Part shown: piece by piece, positions 52,661 to 64,000 of the stretch | Layout of the letters: each line of letters opens with the position of its first letter | How positions within the stretch are numbered: position 1 is the first letter of the stretch | From: Tetrahymena elliotti 4EA | Taxonomy: Eukaryota; Ciliophora; Oligohymenophorea; Hymenostomatida; Tetrahymenidae | DNA length: 64,000 bases | Direction: 5' to 3' | Assembly: GCA_000231825.2 (NCBI GenBank) | Contig: JH720306.1 | Span: forward strand, 1,028,199 to 1,092,198 | Made by a program: the position numbers and the translations under genes | Notes under the pieces: generated by a model | Database searches by the model: none | The model's input: only the letters and a program-made list of their open reading frames with translations | What the model was told of the DNA's origin: nothing

Positions 52661-53953
52661 AGTGAATAATATATCTAAATAAAAGTTGATTTTTATTAAT
52701 TTAATTAACTAATTATTTATTGGATTTATATACTATTTGATAAGGTTTTTTTAGAGTAATAAATTTTTTATTGATAGACAAGTAAATCACTATAAAATTT
52801 TGATGGATAATCATCAGTATTCGATATTTTAGTCAATTTTTAATCTAATCTTTTAATAAATTAATCATAAAATATTTTTATTCAAATCAAATAAGATGCT
52901 TTTATTCATTTCAAATAAAATGCTTTTAATAAATTATTTTAAGTAGTAATAATTTAGATGGTAAAAGGATAAACCCAATAAACTAAATACAAAGATTGAA
53001 ACAAAATTTATTCTCCTATTTTTTTGTTTTTGCTTTTAAAAAATAAAATTGTTTTTCTTCTTAAAATAGCATTTTTTTAAAATTAAATTTGTCTATTGTC
53101 ATTTCCGATCTGAAAAATTTTTAATCAGATCATTATTTTTTAATTTATTTTAATTAGGATTAATTGACTTGATACTCAATAAAATTGTTATTTTGAATAT
53201 TCTAAGTAATATTTGATTAGTTTTTATTTTTATGTTTATCTATTTAATTAAAATAAAAAATTTAATTGAGAAAACTATGAAATACTTTATTATCTCAAAC
53301 AAATAAATATTTTTTAACTTTTATTTTTGTAAGAATAGTTAGTTCTATATCAATTCCTTTAAATCCTACATTAATTTATGAATTAATTCTATAGATAATA
53401 AAAGATAAAATTTTATTTAGTGTATTATTTGGTTTCAATTAAATAGAGAAAATTTTGTATTTAAGAGAGATAAATTTAAAAATGATGAAAAATTTAATTT
53501 ATACTGTTATTTTATAATTGATATCTAAATTTACATAGGGTGAATTAACATTTTATTTGATGCGTTTAAACTTCAACTAAGAGAGCTGGTTAGTTAAAAA
53601 AACTAAAGAGGCTTTATTAGAGTAATTGAATAGTTTAAACTACAAATACTTTTTAATTATAAAAACATATGACTTGAGAATTTAGTAAAAATTTAGAAAA
53701 AAAAAGAAAACCAGCTAAACAAAATTTTTATGAAACACGTAGTCATACTTATCTATATTAGATGACTGACATATAATTTTATGATTATGTCATATATAAT
53801 TTGGATTATATACGTATTCAAACACTTAACACTCAAAAAGACTTAGTTCAAAGTTTTATCAATATCAAAATCAATTTTTGGAATAAATAAATTACTTAAA
53901 AAAGATTACTTGTTAAATAAAAAAAGAGTTAATAAGGAAAGGAGCAGATAAAA
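52661..53953. other. Divergent intergenic region
   Basis: About 1.3 kb between the start codons of a minus-strand and a plus-strand gene, so it should hold both promoters. No motif was identified. A short imperfect tandem repeat at 52881-52928 is listed separately. Confidence 0.55.
52881..52928. repeat. Imperfect 24-bp tandem repeat
   Basis: Two adjacent 24-bp units, both ending in atgctttta, at 52881-52904 and 52905-52928; they differ at a few positions. Low-complexity background makes its significance doubtful. Confidence 0.6.
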
Positions 53954-56816
53954 ATGGCAGATTAAGGCTAAACAGAATACCATCATTTAATTGATGATTA
54001 ATGTCAATTAATGTAAATAAAATTAGGAGCATATTTTATCTATAAATGATGAAACTCTAAAAAAAGCTTAAATATCAATCAACATCTTATTTTTTCTATT
54101 AATTAGCCCTGGATTAACCAAATTTATTAGATAAAGTGGCTTAGGCTCATCGCATAACAATTACAATATTGTTTCAATTATAGGTTCTTAGAATTCTGGT
54201 AAATCAACTTTGTTGAATCGAGTTTTTGGTACTAATTTCTAAATGCTTACTGGCTCTAGCAGAACACAAACTACTAAGGGTATTTGGGTTTCCAGAGATA
54301 AGGAAGAAAACATCTTAATTCTTGATGTTGAAGGTTCAAACAGTCGTTAAAGAGGAAAAGGTGAAAAGGGTTCAGAAGTAATATTAAATATTTTCTAAGC
54401 AATAATCATATTTTATTTTTAATTCTGCATAGTTCTATGAAAGATCAACTGCTCTTTTTGCTTTAGCCTTCTCTTAAATTCTCATTATTAACTGCAACTC
54501 ATTGGTAACTACTTGTTATTTTGTGCTTGTGACTCAACATTTTATCAATTTTATAGAATTTAGGTCATGAATCTGAATATAGCATTATTAAAATTATCAT
54601 GGAAATGAACATTAGACTTTTTAAGTCTGATTAGGTCAAGCAAATGCTTATCATTATCAGAGATTTCAATGAAGAAGTTGATAACTTCAAAGAAGTTACT
54701 GATTCCATCAGAACTGAAATCTATGGTATTTGGGGAGAAATCTAAAAGCCTCCTGAGTTTGTTAATGTCTCACCAGAACAAATCTTTAAAATTGATTTCT
54801 TTACATCTTCTCACTTCCAATATCAAAGATAAAAGTAAACATTTTAGCAGACATTAATTCTTTTTTAATAGGCTTTTTTACTACTAATTTTATATTAATT
54901 TACTCTTTAATAATATTATAATACAGATTTGAAGCAGATATGGTTTAGTTGAGAGACAGATTTATTAACCCTGGTAATCCTTACAACCTATTCAAGGGTT
55001 ATAATTACAACACTAACATCCCAATTGAAGCTTTAGAAGAATTAGCTTCAACTCTTTGGGAAACTATTTAAAAAAATGAAGATCTTAACTTACCTAACTA
55101 AAAGCTCCAAGCTTCTCAAGTTAGATGCTTAAAAATAAAAGATTAGGCGATAGAATTAATAAGTCAAGATTTCCAAAAATTAAAAGAAGAAGCTGATAGC
55201 CATTACTTACCAGATTTCAATGAAAGAGCTTAGCATATTGTCTCTCGTAGTTTTCATCATTATGATGCTGAATCACAATATTATGTTGAAAAAATAAAAC
55301 TCGAAATGAGAAAAGTATTAAGTGATGAACTAAAAACAGCTTTATACCCTATTTTCAACTAATAAATTGCTTCTTTACAATAAAACATTAAAAATGATCT
55401 CAAGAAAAATTTAGATACTCTTGATTCCAGATCAAGTATTTTATTATTTTTTTAAACAAATTCAAATCTTAATATTAAAATTATTAACAAAAAAGCTTCA
55501 TTTATTAGATATATGGATGATTTAAACTTCATTAAGCAATAAACTCATCAAGTTATAATCTCTGGATTATACCAAAATCTTCCTTACAATGAGTATAAGG
55601 TTGATTGGGAAATTACTAAAATTGAAACCTAGCTTTCTAAAGCTCTTGATGAAATTACTAACAATGCAAGAGAAATATAATTTGTTAAATTCCTAAATTC
55701 TTAAGAAAAGACAATTAAAAATAGCATAGATTCATTGATAAGTAACTGCTTTGATACTTTAGACACCGATTTTTGGAAAACCATTAGACAATCATTCAAC
55801 CAAATATTGTTAGAAAATGAAAACAGAATCAGAGAATAAATTTCAACATTCTTTGATCACAATAGAGTTGATAAAGAAATAGCTAATGTTCTTTAATAAT
55901 CTCACTCATTCCTTTAGGATGATATCTAAAAGAAAGTTAGAGAACTTCCTTACTACCTTTTGAAGAAGTAGAAAAATATTTTATAAAATTAATTTTTAAG
56001 GTTTTGGTAATTAATTTATGCTTTTAACATTTTTAATAGATTTAAAAGAGTTTTCTTGAAGGATGAAAGAGGTTTAACAAGAAAATGGAAGGAATTGGAA
56101 GAACCTGCTATTTAGCAATTATTCATTGATTCTAGAAAAATTGTTGAAGATATAATTTTAGAATTCACAAGATTTAAAGTTGTTGCACCACAATCTCATT
56201 AATCAAATGCTCGTATGAGTGATATGTTTAGTTCTGTTGTTGTTGGAAGAGCTAGTAAATTAAAAAAATGCTAAATACAATTATATTTAGGATAATTATT
56301 GTAAAAATAGGTGTAAGTGATGAAACTCGTTAAGCTAGATAAAGCTTAGATTAGTAAAATGAAGATTATTCAGTTTTATTAGATACTGCTCAAATCAATA
56401 AAATAAGATAATAATTTTTAGATGAATCTGAAGAAGAATACAACCAAGTTCTTAGATAAAGAGTATGTTTTTTGGGATTATCTTATTTTTTAATATATTT
56501 ATTTACTTACTTAATAATAGAATACATCATTCAATGCCAATATTCCTAAATGGATGTGGTTTGTTTTAGTATTTTTCATGTATGATGATGTTCTTAGATG
56601 GATGGCTAATCCCTTGTTATTATATCCAATTATATTGCTTGGTTCATTTATAGGTCTTTGTATTGCAACTGGTATTATTTTATCAATAATTGTTTTATTC
56701 TAATTTAAAATTGTTTTATTTCCATAGGTTATTAATCTATTCCTAAAGTCATCTTCTAATAAATATTTGGGCAGCTTACAACTATTTTAGGTCCACTTCT
56801 ACTAAAATTAAAGTGA
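53954..56816 (+). CDS. SEY1: Sey1/RHD3 (atlastin-like) GTPase of the endoplasmic reticulum
   Basis: Sey1/RHD3/atlastin proteins are membrane-anchored dynamin-like GTPases that fuse ER tubules. Start MADQGQTEYHHLIDDQCQL at 53954; an intron at about 54013-54106 leads to the G domain. Visible motifs: P-loop GSQNSGKS, FGTNFQML, the switch threonines in SSRTQTTKGIW, G3 DVEGSNSRQRG, and IIRDF in the place of the G4 [N/R]D. Exons continue with YGIWGEIQKPPEFVN and IDFFTSSHFQYQ, then the long helical middle region (54930-55980). The C-terminus has the expected membrane hairpin: PKWMWFVLVFFMYDDVLRWM and ILLGSFIGLCIATGIILS (56540-56700). A final exon LTTILGPLLLKLK ends at TGA 56814-56816. Several introns, about 800 residues, normal for Sey1. 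Sey1/RHD3 is favoured over metazoan atlastin by the RD motif and the long middle region. Confidence 0.9.
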
Positions 56817-58454
56817 TAAAATAAAAAATAAATAACAAAATGTTTCAAATATTTTAAAATACTAATACATACATAATCATTTTTATTTTAAGTAATTAGT
56901 TAATTAATATTTTAAATCCACATAATTTGTATTGAGATTATTTTTGTGGCTTATTAAAAAATTATCAAATTATAAATAATAATTGTCAATAAAAATAAAA
57001 TCTATTTTTCTTATTCAAATTAAAAAAAAATCAATTTATATTATTATATTTTTAAAATTAAATGTTTTCAAATAAATTGAGAATAAAAACATAAAATTAT
57101 AAAGTTAAAATTTGAAGAGTAAAAAAATGGCCTGTGGATTGGTTTAAAATTAATAAAAATTATTTGGATTTTATCAATGACAAAAATTATTTTTTAAACT
57201 TAATTTTTTTTAATTTTGTGTTTTTCTTTGTTTAACTGAAGTCATTCTAATGATATTAAATTTGTTTTTAGATCATCTCATTGGCATAAGTAGTTTTTTA
57301 ATTATTTTTTATTTTTAAGAAATAAATTTTAATANNNNNNNNNNNNNNNNNNNNNNNNNNNNNNNNNNNNNNNNNNNNNNNNNNNNNNNNNNNNNNNNNN
57401 NNNNNNNNNNNNNNNNNNNNNNNNNNNNNNNNNNCAAATTTTTTAAGATTTAAGAATACTCATTTGTTGGTTTATTAAATTATATTATTTTAAATGTAAA
57501 TTTTTTATTTGAGCTTTTTTTAGCTAAGTGGGGTATTTTTTCAAAATTTCTAAAATTTTTTTTAGTAGAGAGAATGAAGAAATGATTAATTCTAATATGA
57601 ATGGGAGTTTTTTTAAAAGAAGAATAGAAACTTTGACTCTAAGATAAATTTTACCAGATAAATTTTTTTTAAACATTAAAAAATTATGATAATATTTAAA
57701 AAATAAAATTGTATTTTTCTAAATATTAATTTATGTTTTAATAATAAAATATACTTAAACCATTTAAAAAAACGTTAATATTCTTTTGAATCTAACTAAT
57801 ATAGATTTTTTTAAAATTTCAAATTACTAATAAAATTTTTCTCAACAAAATTGATAAAAAACTTTTTTGTTGATTTTAAATATTTATCAATTTAGCTGAT
57901 TGAGTAGATTTTTCTATACTTATAATCTAAAATAATCAAAATCCCTTATATTATACTGATATATTATAGATATTATTTAGGTTATTATTTGTTTAGTTAA
58001 AATAAGATTTTTATATATACATTGAACAAGTTAAAGTTAGAATACATATGATACAAATATGCTTTGAAAAAAATATTTTGAATGGTTTTACTTTGATTTT
58101 TCTGCTTATTTGATAATAAAATTAATGGTCTCAAATAATTTTTATCAGCAAATATATTACTCTGTGTTTTAAAATAAATAAGGAAATTTAATAAGGTACA
58201 CTAAATTTTAATAATGAATTAGGAAAAATAAGCTGATTAGATCATTAGTTTTATATATTAATTTGTATCCACATATATTTTAATTAGTGAAAACAATAAA
58301 TTTGTGGCAAAAATAAAAAGATTTGGATTATTCAGTACTTTATAAATAAACACACTTATTAAATTCCAGCGAAATTAAAATTTCAGATTTATCTTATTAA
58401 GTAATTTACATATAAATTAAGATTATTAAAAGTAATTAAATAACCATCTTTAAG
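56817..58454. other. Intergenic A/T-rich DNA with assembly gap
   Basis: About 1.6 kb between two plus-strand genes, interrupted by the N run. No coding-like segment or RNA gene was seen on either side of the gap. Confidence 0.55.
57335..57434. other. Assembly gap of 100 N
   Basis: Exactly 100 N. The round number suggests a scaffold gap of unknown real size, so sequence and distance here are not known. Confidence 0.98.
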
Positions 58455-60242
58455 ATGTTAATAAGGAACTACTCACCAGTTAAAACCAACTCAAAAATAT
58501 CTTTTTAAACAAAATAAAGTCTTTATGACTCTATGAAGTTTCAAGTTAAAAGATCTGCTTCTTAGAACCCAGATATTTAGTTAGATTAGAGAACTTTAAA
58601 CAATTTCATGGTTAATTAAAATGCATATAGAATTATTTCTCCTTATAAAAAGTAAAAAAGCTAGATTACTTTATGTGTGAAATCATTTTAATTGTTTTAA
58701 TTTCTTATACAAAAGAGTATAAAGACAAACATTAGGATTCCATAATTTAAATGTTCTATCAATTCGTGATTGCAGTGGTCATAATTAGCTATTTCTCAGT
58801 AAAGATGCTTCACCAATAAAAAAAAGAACTATTAACCTTGTAAATTACACAATTCAAAAGCCTTAAAATATTTTTAAATTCATTTTATGAAACACATAAA
58901 AGTAAGCTTCAACAATAAGAAGTGAAATGATTATTTAGGCAACATAAAAAGATTAAGAAGAGGTTTTGAAAAATTTTAAAAGAAGTTAAACTCCTGTTAA
59001 TAAAAATTAGAGAAAGCCTCACATAAGGTCAATAAGCTCTTGCAATTTAAATATGAGTAAAATAATTGAATACAGAATAAATTAAATATATTTAGACCAT
59101 GAAAATAAGCTTAAATCTATTATTAATTTATTAAAATAAAGAATAAGATTTATCAGCTTCCCCAACTAAAATAAATAGTTTAGTTATGGATTCAAGTAGA
59201 GGGATGTAGACCTTCAGTACAAATTTTTATACCCCTAAAACAACTTAGGTTTCAAAAATGAAAAGAAGCGAGTCTTCAAACTTTAGAAATGTAGATAATC
59301 TAAACTCTTAAGTTTAACAAAAAATAAATGAATATGATAATTTAAATAGTGTAATTTTACATTATTATTAAAGCTTTTCCTTTATTCTAATAAAATATTA
59401 TTAAAGAAAATTTAAGACATGCAATTTGAGAAGTAGTCCATTTAAGAATATATAGAAAGAATAAAAAAAGAGATAGCAAATGAGAAGTTTTTGATTTAGG
59501 TATCAAAAGATAAAATAGTAAAATTTAATAGAGAAAATAACAATAATTTGGCATCTAATGATCGTTTGGCTTAAGAATAACTATATAAATAATTAGATAT
59601 ATAGAAAATAATATAAGAAATAAATTAGATTAAAATCGACTAAGATGAAATTAAATAATACAACTTTTCGATTTAAGAATAAATTGAAAGCGAAAAATTA
59701 TTAATTTCACAACTAAGAGGTGAAATATATTAAAAGAAGAAGGAATAATTAGATATGACTGTAATTTATTTATTCCTATCTAATCAAATATTTATTATAA
59801 TTCAAATTAAAAGAAACAAAAAGAGAGGGTTTTGAAGGATCTCTAAGTTTAACACAAACAAATGATCTCTATTGAAAAGAAATATATTGATAAAGTAAAA
59901 TATTTTTTTTAATTTATTTTTGATAAAAAATTCTAACATTAACATTAATTCTAGGCTCGCTTATAAAACTAAGTTTTGCACAAAGTGAATACAAGTTGTC
60001 TCGCTTAAGATTTTTTAGATAAAAATAATATTCAAAGCTAAAATCCATCCTCTAAAAGCATAACAAGTTTCACTTAAATAAATGAAGATAATGAAAAACA
60101 GTAAGATAGTCTTATGCTTAATAGTGACCATCAAATTCCAAATTAATTCAAATCGAGTCCTAAAAAAAAGAAAAATGAAAACACAATTTAATTTTCATTA
60201 GAAAAAAACTAAACAAGCTCTTATAATAGTGAAATGCTTTGA
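58455..60242 (+). CDS. Coiled-coil protein of unknown function
   Basis: Start ATG 58455 (MLIRNYSPVKTNSKISFQTK). Exons join across short introns, for example about 58674-58722, 58838-58900, 59349-59419, 59762-59812 and 59897-59953. The N-terminal part is Ser/Thr/Asn-rich and basic (SPYKKQKSQ, GFHNLNVLSIRDCSGHNQ, SPIKKRT). From about 59420 to 60000 the sequence is a continuous Glu/Lys/Gln/Ile coiled coil (QSIQEYIERIKKEIANEKFL, EQIESEKLLISQLRGEIYQK, HKQMISIEKKYIDK). The Ser-rich tail KSITSFTQINEDNEK ends at TGA 60240-60242. About 480 residues, no membrane segment. A structural or ciliary coiled-coil role is likely by composition only. Confidence 0.7.
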
Positions 60243-60733
60243 CATTGTTCATAGTTTATTTATTTTCAGTTACTACTTGTATAATTAGATTAGAAATATC
60301 TTCTCTTTTCTTTTTTTCAAGAATTTGATTCTTATAAAAACATACAAAAACATCAACTCATTTTATTTATTTTCAATTTGTAAAAATAATTAAATTATTT
60401 GAAATCTTTTTTGTTGAGGACTGTTGATATTTTTTATATATTTTAAAAAAAATTCTTTAAATAAAGTTCATTGTAAAATAAATATTAATTTAAATTTCTA
60501 AAATAATTTGAGTTTTAATGGAAAATTTCAAAAAAATTTATGTTAAATGTATAATTTCTTCCCAAAAATAATTTTTAGGTGAAGATGCTTTATTTAGGGT
60601 AAATATAATGAAATTATAAATTATATTAAATTACTTTATTTATACATAATTATTTAAAAAAATAAAATATATTTTTCAACTTAATAATCCATAAAATGAA
60701 TATTGATAAATAATCAATTTAGATTAACATTTC
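60243..60733. other. Convergent intergenic A/T-rich DNA
   Basis: About 490 bp between two 3' ends. Only A/T-rich sequence was seen. Confidence 0.55.
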
Positions 60734-63148
60734 TCATGATGTTTGATCAAATTTACAAGTAGAATCAGCATTAGCTTGCAATTAATCAGTAGCAAAACTT
60801 ATAAGAGAGGATACAATTGTTGTTAAAATAACAGATAAAACTTAGAAATTGATGGGTTGAATACCAAGGATATAAATTTAGTGAATCTTAGGGTTTTCTT
60901 CCATTAATTTGATAATCTCTTCATATTTTCTTATCAAACGATCAAGATACATATTTTAGTCATCAATAAATTGCTTTTTTGCTTATATTTAAATATTAGT
61001 TTTTTCACTCTTAATTTAATTTTATCTATCTAAATAATGGTAAAATGCTTCCCATCTAAGGTTTTTTCTAAATTTATAATTAAAAATTTCCATTTTATTT
61101 CCTATTATATTTTACTAACCTAAAATATCCTATTCTTCTTAAAAGTCTGGTTTAAAGTTTGTAAAATCAGTTGTTGCTTAAATATTTTTTATTTTTTTTA
61201 GATGACTATTTAAAATTTAAAGATGTTAATCATAATGTTCATTTATCCTGGCCTATTAAAGTAAACTGGGTACTATAAAAGTAGTTATTCTTTATATTAA
61301 ACCTACCAAAAGCAAATAGCGCATGTATGGATTGACTTTAGTAAGTTAATATTAAAAGTTACCATCAGAATCATAGAATTAAGAAACAGCCTCTAAAACT
61401 AACAAAAATAATTCTAACAAAATCAAGTTGACCCAACCATAAGATGAATAAATTTTATACTACATAGTTAGGACTCTTAAGTCATACCAAGATTAAAGGG
61501 ATTTGGTACAAAATAGATCTATAGTTGGTAAATCTTTAGAAGTCTTGCAGTAATTAACATTACTATCAATCTGAATCATCAAGTTAAGTCTTTAAAGAGC
61601 ATACAATCTACTTTAAAGTACCTTCTTAATATTTCTATTATTTAGCTAAATTAGTATATAAACAATAAGATTTATCCATAATGAGCCAAGTATTGCCCTT
61701 TATCCATGATTGATTTAGTAATTCTATTCCTCTAAAATATGGAGAGTCAACGTTATCATCAAGATAATTAAGATTGCAGGGAAAAAAACATTATTGTAAA
61801 TGAATAAAAATATTTTTGTTAAGCTTAAACTTTTATTGCTGCTTCTTTTCTACTAACTACTTCCTAAGTTTGCAACATAAGGTAACTCAGCTGAAGCTTT
61901 TTTTTCAGATATAAATAGATATTATGTAAAGATTCCTAAACAACTAAACGATAGCTTGTCTAGTAGAACTTCATTATAGAAACTAGCGTATTAACCAAAC
62001 TCAATTGCATTTTTCATTTTTTTGCTTTAGCTTTAAGAGTAAAATGCTTAGGAGTACAAATTTATTGCAGTTTTCAAATTTTAATCTAATGGAGGAATTA
62101 TAAAACTCATAAAAAAACTTTTCTTTTTAATTTATTGGTCATGCATAATCTTAGTTAATTCACGCTCTTCACTTGCAAAAAGTAATTAATTACCTTGCAA
62201 ATTCATCAAGATGTTAGTACAGCCATTCATTATAATGTAGAAAATTATGATAAAATTGATTCCAAATATCTATAGATAGTAGCTCTCTGGATTATATGCT
62301 ATTTCAGCAAGACCAACAAAATTTAAGATAAAAGAGATCAAATAAAGATTGATCACTACAAGTGCAACAAAGTAAGTACTAACACTTTTAAACCAACCAA
62401 ATGTAGATTTCACAAACTTAGAAAGATCTTGGCCATTCTAATTGATAATTATATTTTTTGTAAAGATTTAAGTACTTTGCTCAGAGGAAGAGTTATTTGC
62501 TTGTCTTAGATTACGAATAGTTTGATTATAAAAAAGAGGAAAACAATTTTTGACCATCAGTTTAAAGAGGATAGAGAACTTAGTCAGACCATAATAGCAT
62601 ATGTAATAAAATAAGCAAGGTAACCAGAAAAATATTTTTATCATCGTTTTTATATAAAAAAACACTATTTAAAAGCCTTCAATAGGCTCTAAGTCATTTT
62701 AGTTTATCAGAATTTTTAAATCGCTTGGATCTGTATTCTAAAACTTTATTAAGTGTTAATAGTATTAGAATAAATTGTTATCAGATTGTTCATTTCTTTG
62801 GTAATAATTTTAGCTCATAATCTACATATCATTTTTTTATTTTTTACTATTCTCATATCGCTTTTTGCGCTTATGATCAATGAAAATATCATTTTCATAT
62901 AGCTTATAAATGTATAATTCAAATAGTTTCCTATTTATTATCTTGTTTTTTTCTTCAATTTACCTATTAACACTTCGACCTTCGTTATCCCAAATTTATT
63001 CTTTTTTTAAAGCTTTCTCAATTTCCTCTTCTTCAATATCTTAGAATTTTTAATTTAGAGCAGCTTAGTTAATATCTTATTCACCACCTTATGCCATTTA
63101 TGACATTTAAATAACTTGAGAATGTTAAATAAATTAGGAATTATTCAT
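60734..63148 (-). CDS. Single-exon multi-pass membrane protein, possibly gustatory-receptor-like
   Basis: The frame is open for 805 codons from ATG 63146-63148 (MNNSQFIQHSQVIQMSQMAQ) to TGA 60734-60736 with no intron. A charged cytosolic N-terminus of about 160 residues (KLFELYIYKLYENDIFIDHK) precedes the membrane part. Hydrophobic segments: FWLPCLFYYICYYGL, STYFVALVVINLYLISFIL, FGINFIIIFYIIMNG, FFPAILIILMITLTLHIL, LWINLIVYILIQL, WVNLILLELFLLVLEAV, YMRYLLLVGLIQRITTFIV, and a last one PINFQVLSVILTTIVSSLIS followed by a tail of about 18 residues. Seven or eight helices with a long cytosolic N-terminus and a very short C-terminal tail after the last helix resemble the gustatory-receptor-like/DUF3537 group described in protists and plants. 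That link is inference; an uncharacterised ciliate transporter is the alternative. An upstream exon is possible, since the frame continues to an acceptor-like TTTTAG near 63240. Confidence 0.72.
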
Positions 63149-63695
63149 AGCTTTCTTTGTGTTATAAATTAAACCTTTTTCCTACAGTTTTTGCTCTTAA
63201 AATTAGATATTTTTTATTAAACTTTGTAAAAAAAGCCTCTAAAATTTAAATCATTCACCAACTACTTTATTTTAGTCAAGAGAAAACAAAAAAAACCAAC
63301 TTTTTTTGTTATTCTTATCTCAAATAAATTAGATTGATCAGCTGCTATTCAAAATATTTTCGAAAGTCAACGTAAAACTAAAATTAATCTAAAAGTAAAA
63401 AAATATGAAACAAATATATCTTCATTCAAAGCTGATGCCTCTAAAAATATTTTATTTATTGTTTATCAAAATTATAAAATTTGGTTAAAAGAAATTTTAT
63501 TGTCAAAGAAGATTTTTTTTCCTTTTACTAAAAGTAATATTTAAAAATATTGATAAAAGAGGACAATTAGAATTTTTAACTGAAAGTGGTTAGTCAATAT
63601 TATAAAGAAAATTGATTAATTTTAATAAATAAAATTATATAAGAATTTGTCGCTTCTCTTCATTTTTATAGATCACCCCTATTAATATAATTAAA
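63149..63695. other. Divergent intergenic region
   Basis: About 550 bp between the starts of a minus-strand and a plus-strand gene. The first 100 bp stay open in the minus-strand gene's frame and may be a 5' extension. No motif was identified. Confidence 0.5.
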
Positions 63696-64000
63696 ATGAT
63701 CAAATCAATAGATTTTTTTCTATCACTTTTTATTAACATCACCCAAAATCAAATATCTCTATCTCAATTAAAACACTTTTATGATTTCTATTTCAATTAA
63801 TATTTAGAAAGAGTTACTAATCAAATATCTAATATAGATGTGCATTCAGTGGATTATTAAGTTAAAAGAAAAGGCAAATATTAATTAGTAAGTAAACTAA
63901 AAATTTTAATTTAATAACAAATTAATAGCAGGAGCAAATAGAGATAAATATTACACATTTTTTATTGTTAATTATGGGATAAATAGCATCTAAAATACTA
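63696..64000 (+). CDS. 5' part of an unknown gene, continues past the window
   Basis: ATG 63696 opens MIKSIDFFLSLFINITQNQI and SQLKHFYDFYFNQYLERVTN, with in-frame TAA as Gln. A GTAAGT donor at 63889 and an acceptor TTAATAG at about 63930 give an intron of about 42 bp. Reading continues QEQIEINITHFLLLIMGQIA to the window edge. Too little is present to assign a family. The donor is a perfect consensus, which supports the exon. Confidence 0.5.

Noticed and set aside
60734..63148. Polycystin-2/TRP channel
   Set aside because: No S5-pore-S6 arrangement, polycystin motif or large extracellular loop is visible.

Overview
The window reads as macronuclear-type DNA of an oligohymenophorean ciliate close to Tetrahymena. 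The DNA is about 80% A+T and the genes have many short GT..AG introns. In every recognisable protein TAA and TAG lie in frame where glutamine is expected, and TGA is the only usable stop. Standard-code reading frames are therefore mostly fragments or shadows. Coordinates below come from hand translation with TAA/TAG = Gln. CDS spans run from start codon to TGA and include introns; intron borders are approximate unless stated.

Layout. 1-1673 (+): 3' part of a MORN-repeat protein. 2693-7204 (+): a long Asn/Gln-rich protein ending in a Cys/His motif. 7918-18786 (-): an inositol-trisphosphate receptor-type Ca2+ release channel, complete from N-terminal domain to C-terminal zinc finger. 19842-22112 (-): a coiled-coil protein. 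22240-27246 (-): a repeat protein that carries the same Cys/His motif as 2693-7204. 27974-39514 (-): a fibrocystin-L (PKHD1L1)-like surface protein of about 3,700 residues with signal peptide, IPT, PA14, discoidin-like, two G8 and beta-helix domains and one C-terminal membrane segment. 39995-40771 (-): a 258-residue membrane protein of unknown function. 40772-48923: an 8-kb stretch that looks empty in the standard code but holds several coding-like fragments, some resembling the 258-residue protein and broken by TGA or frame changes. 48924-50378 (+): a 484-residue unknown protein. 51659-52660 (-): a small unknown protein. 53954-56816 (+): a Sey1/RHD3/atlastin-type dynamin-like GTPase of the ER. 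58455-60242 (+): a coiled-coil protein. 60734-63148 (-): a single-exon multi-pass membrane protein, possibly of the gustatory-receptor-like group. 63696-64000 (+): start of another gene. A 100-N assembly gap lies at 57335-57434.

The genes do not form a pathway or operon, as expected for a ciliate. Several could relate to membranes and cilia (MORN protein, IP3 receptor, fibrocystin-L-like protein, ER-shaping GTPase, 7TM-like protein), but that link is inference. The most novel signals are the Cys/His motif shared by two otherwise different proteins, the acidic-turn-basic repeats in one of them, and the decaying paralogue cluster at 40.8-48.2 kb.
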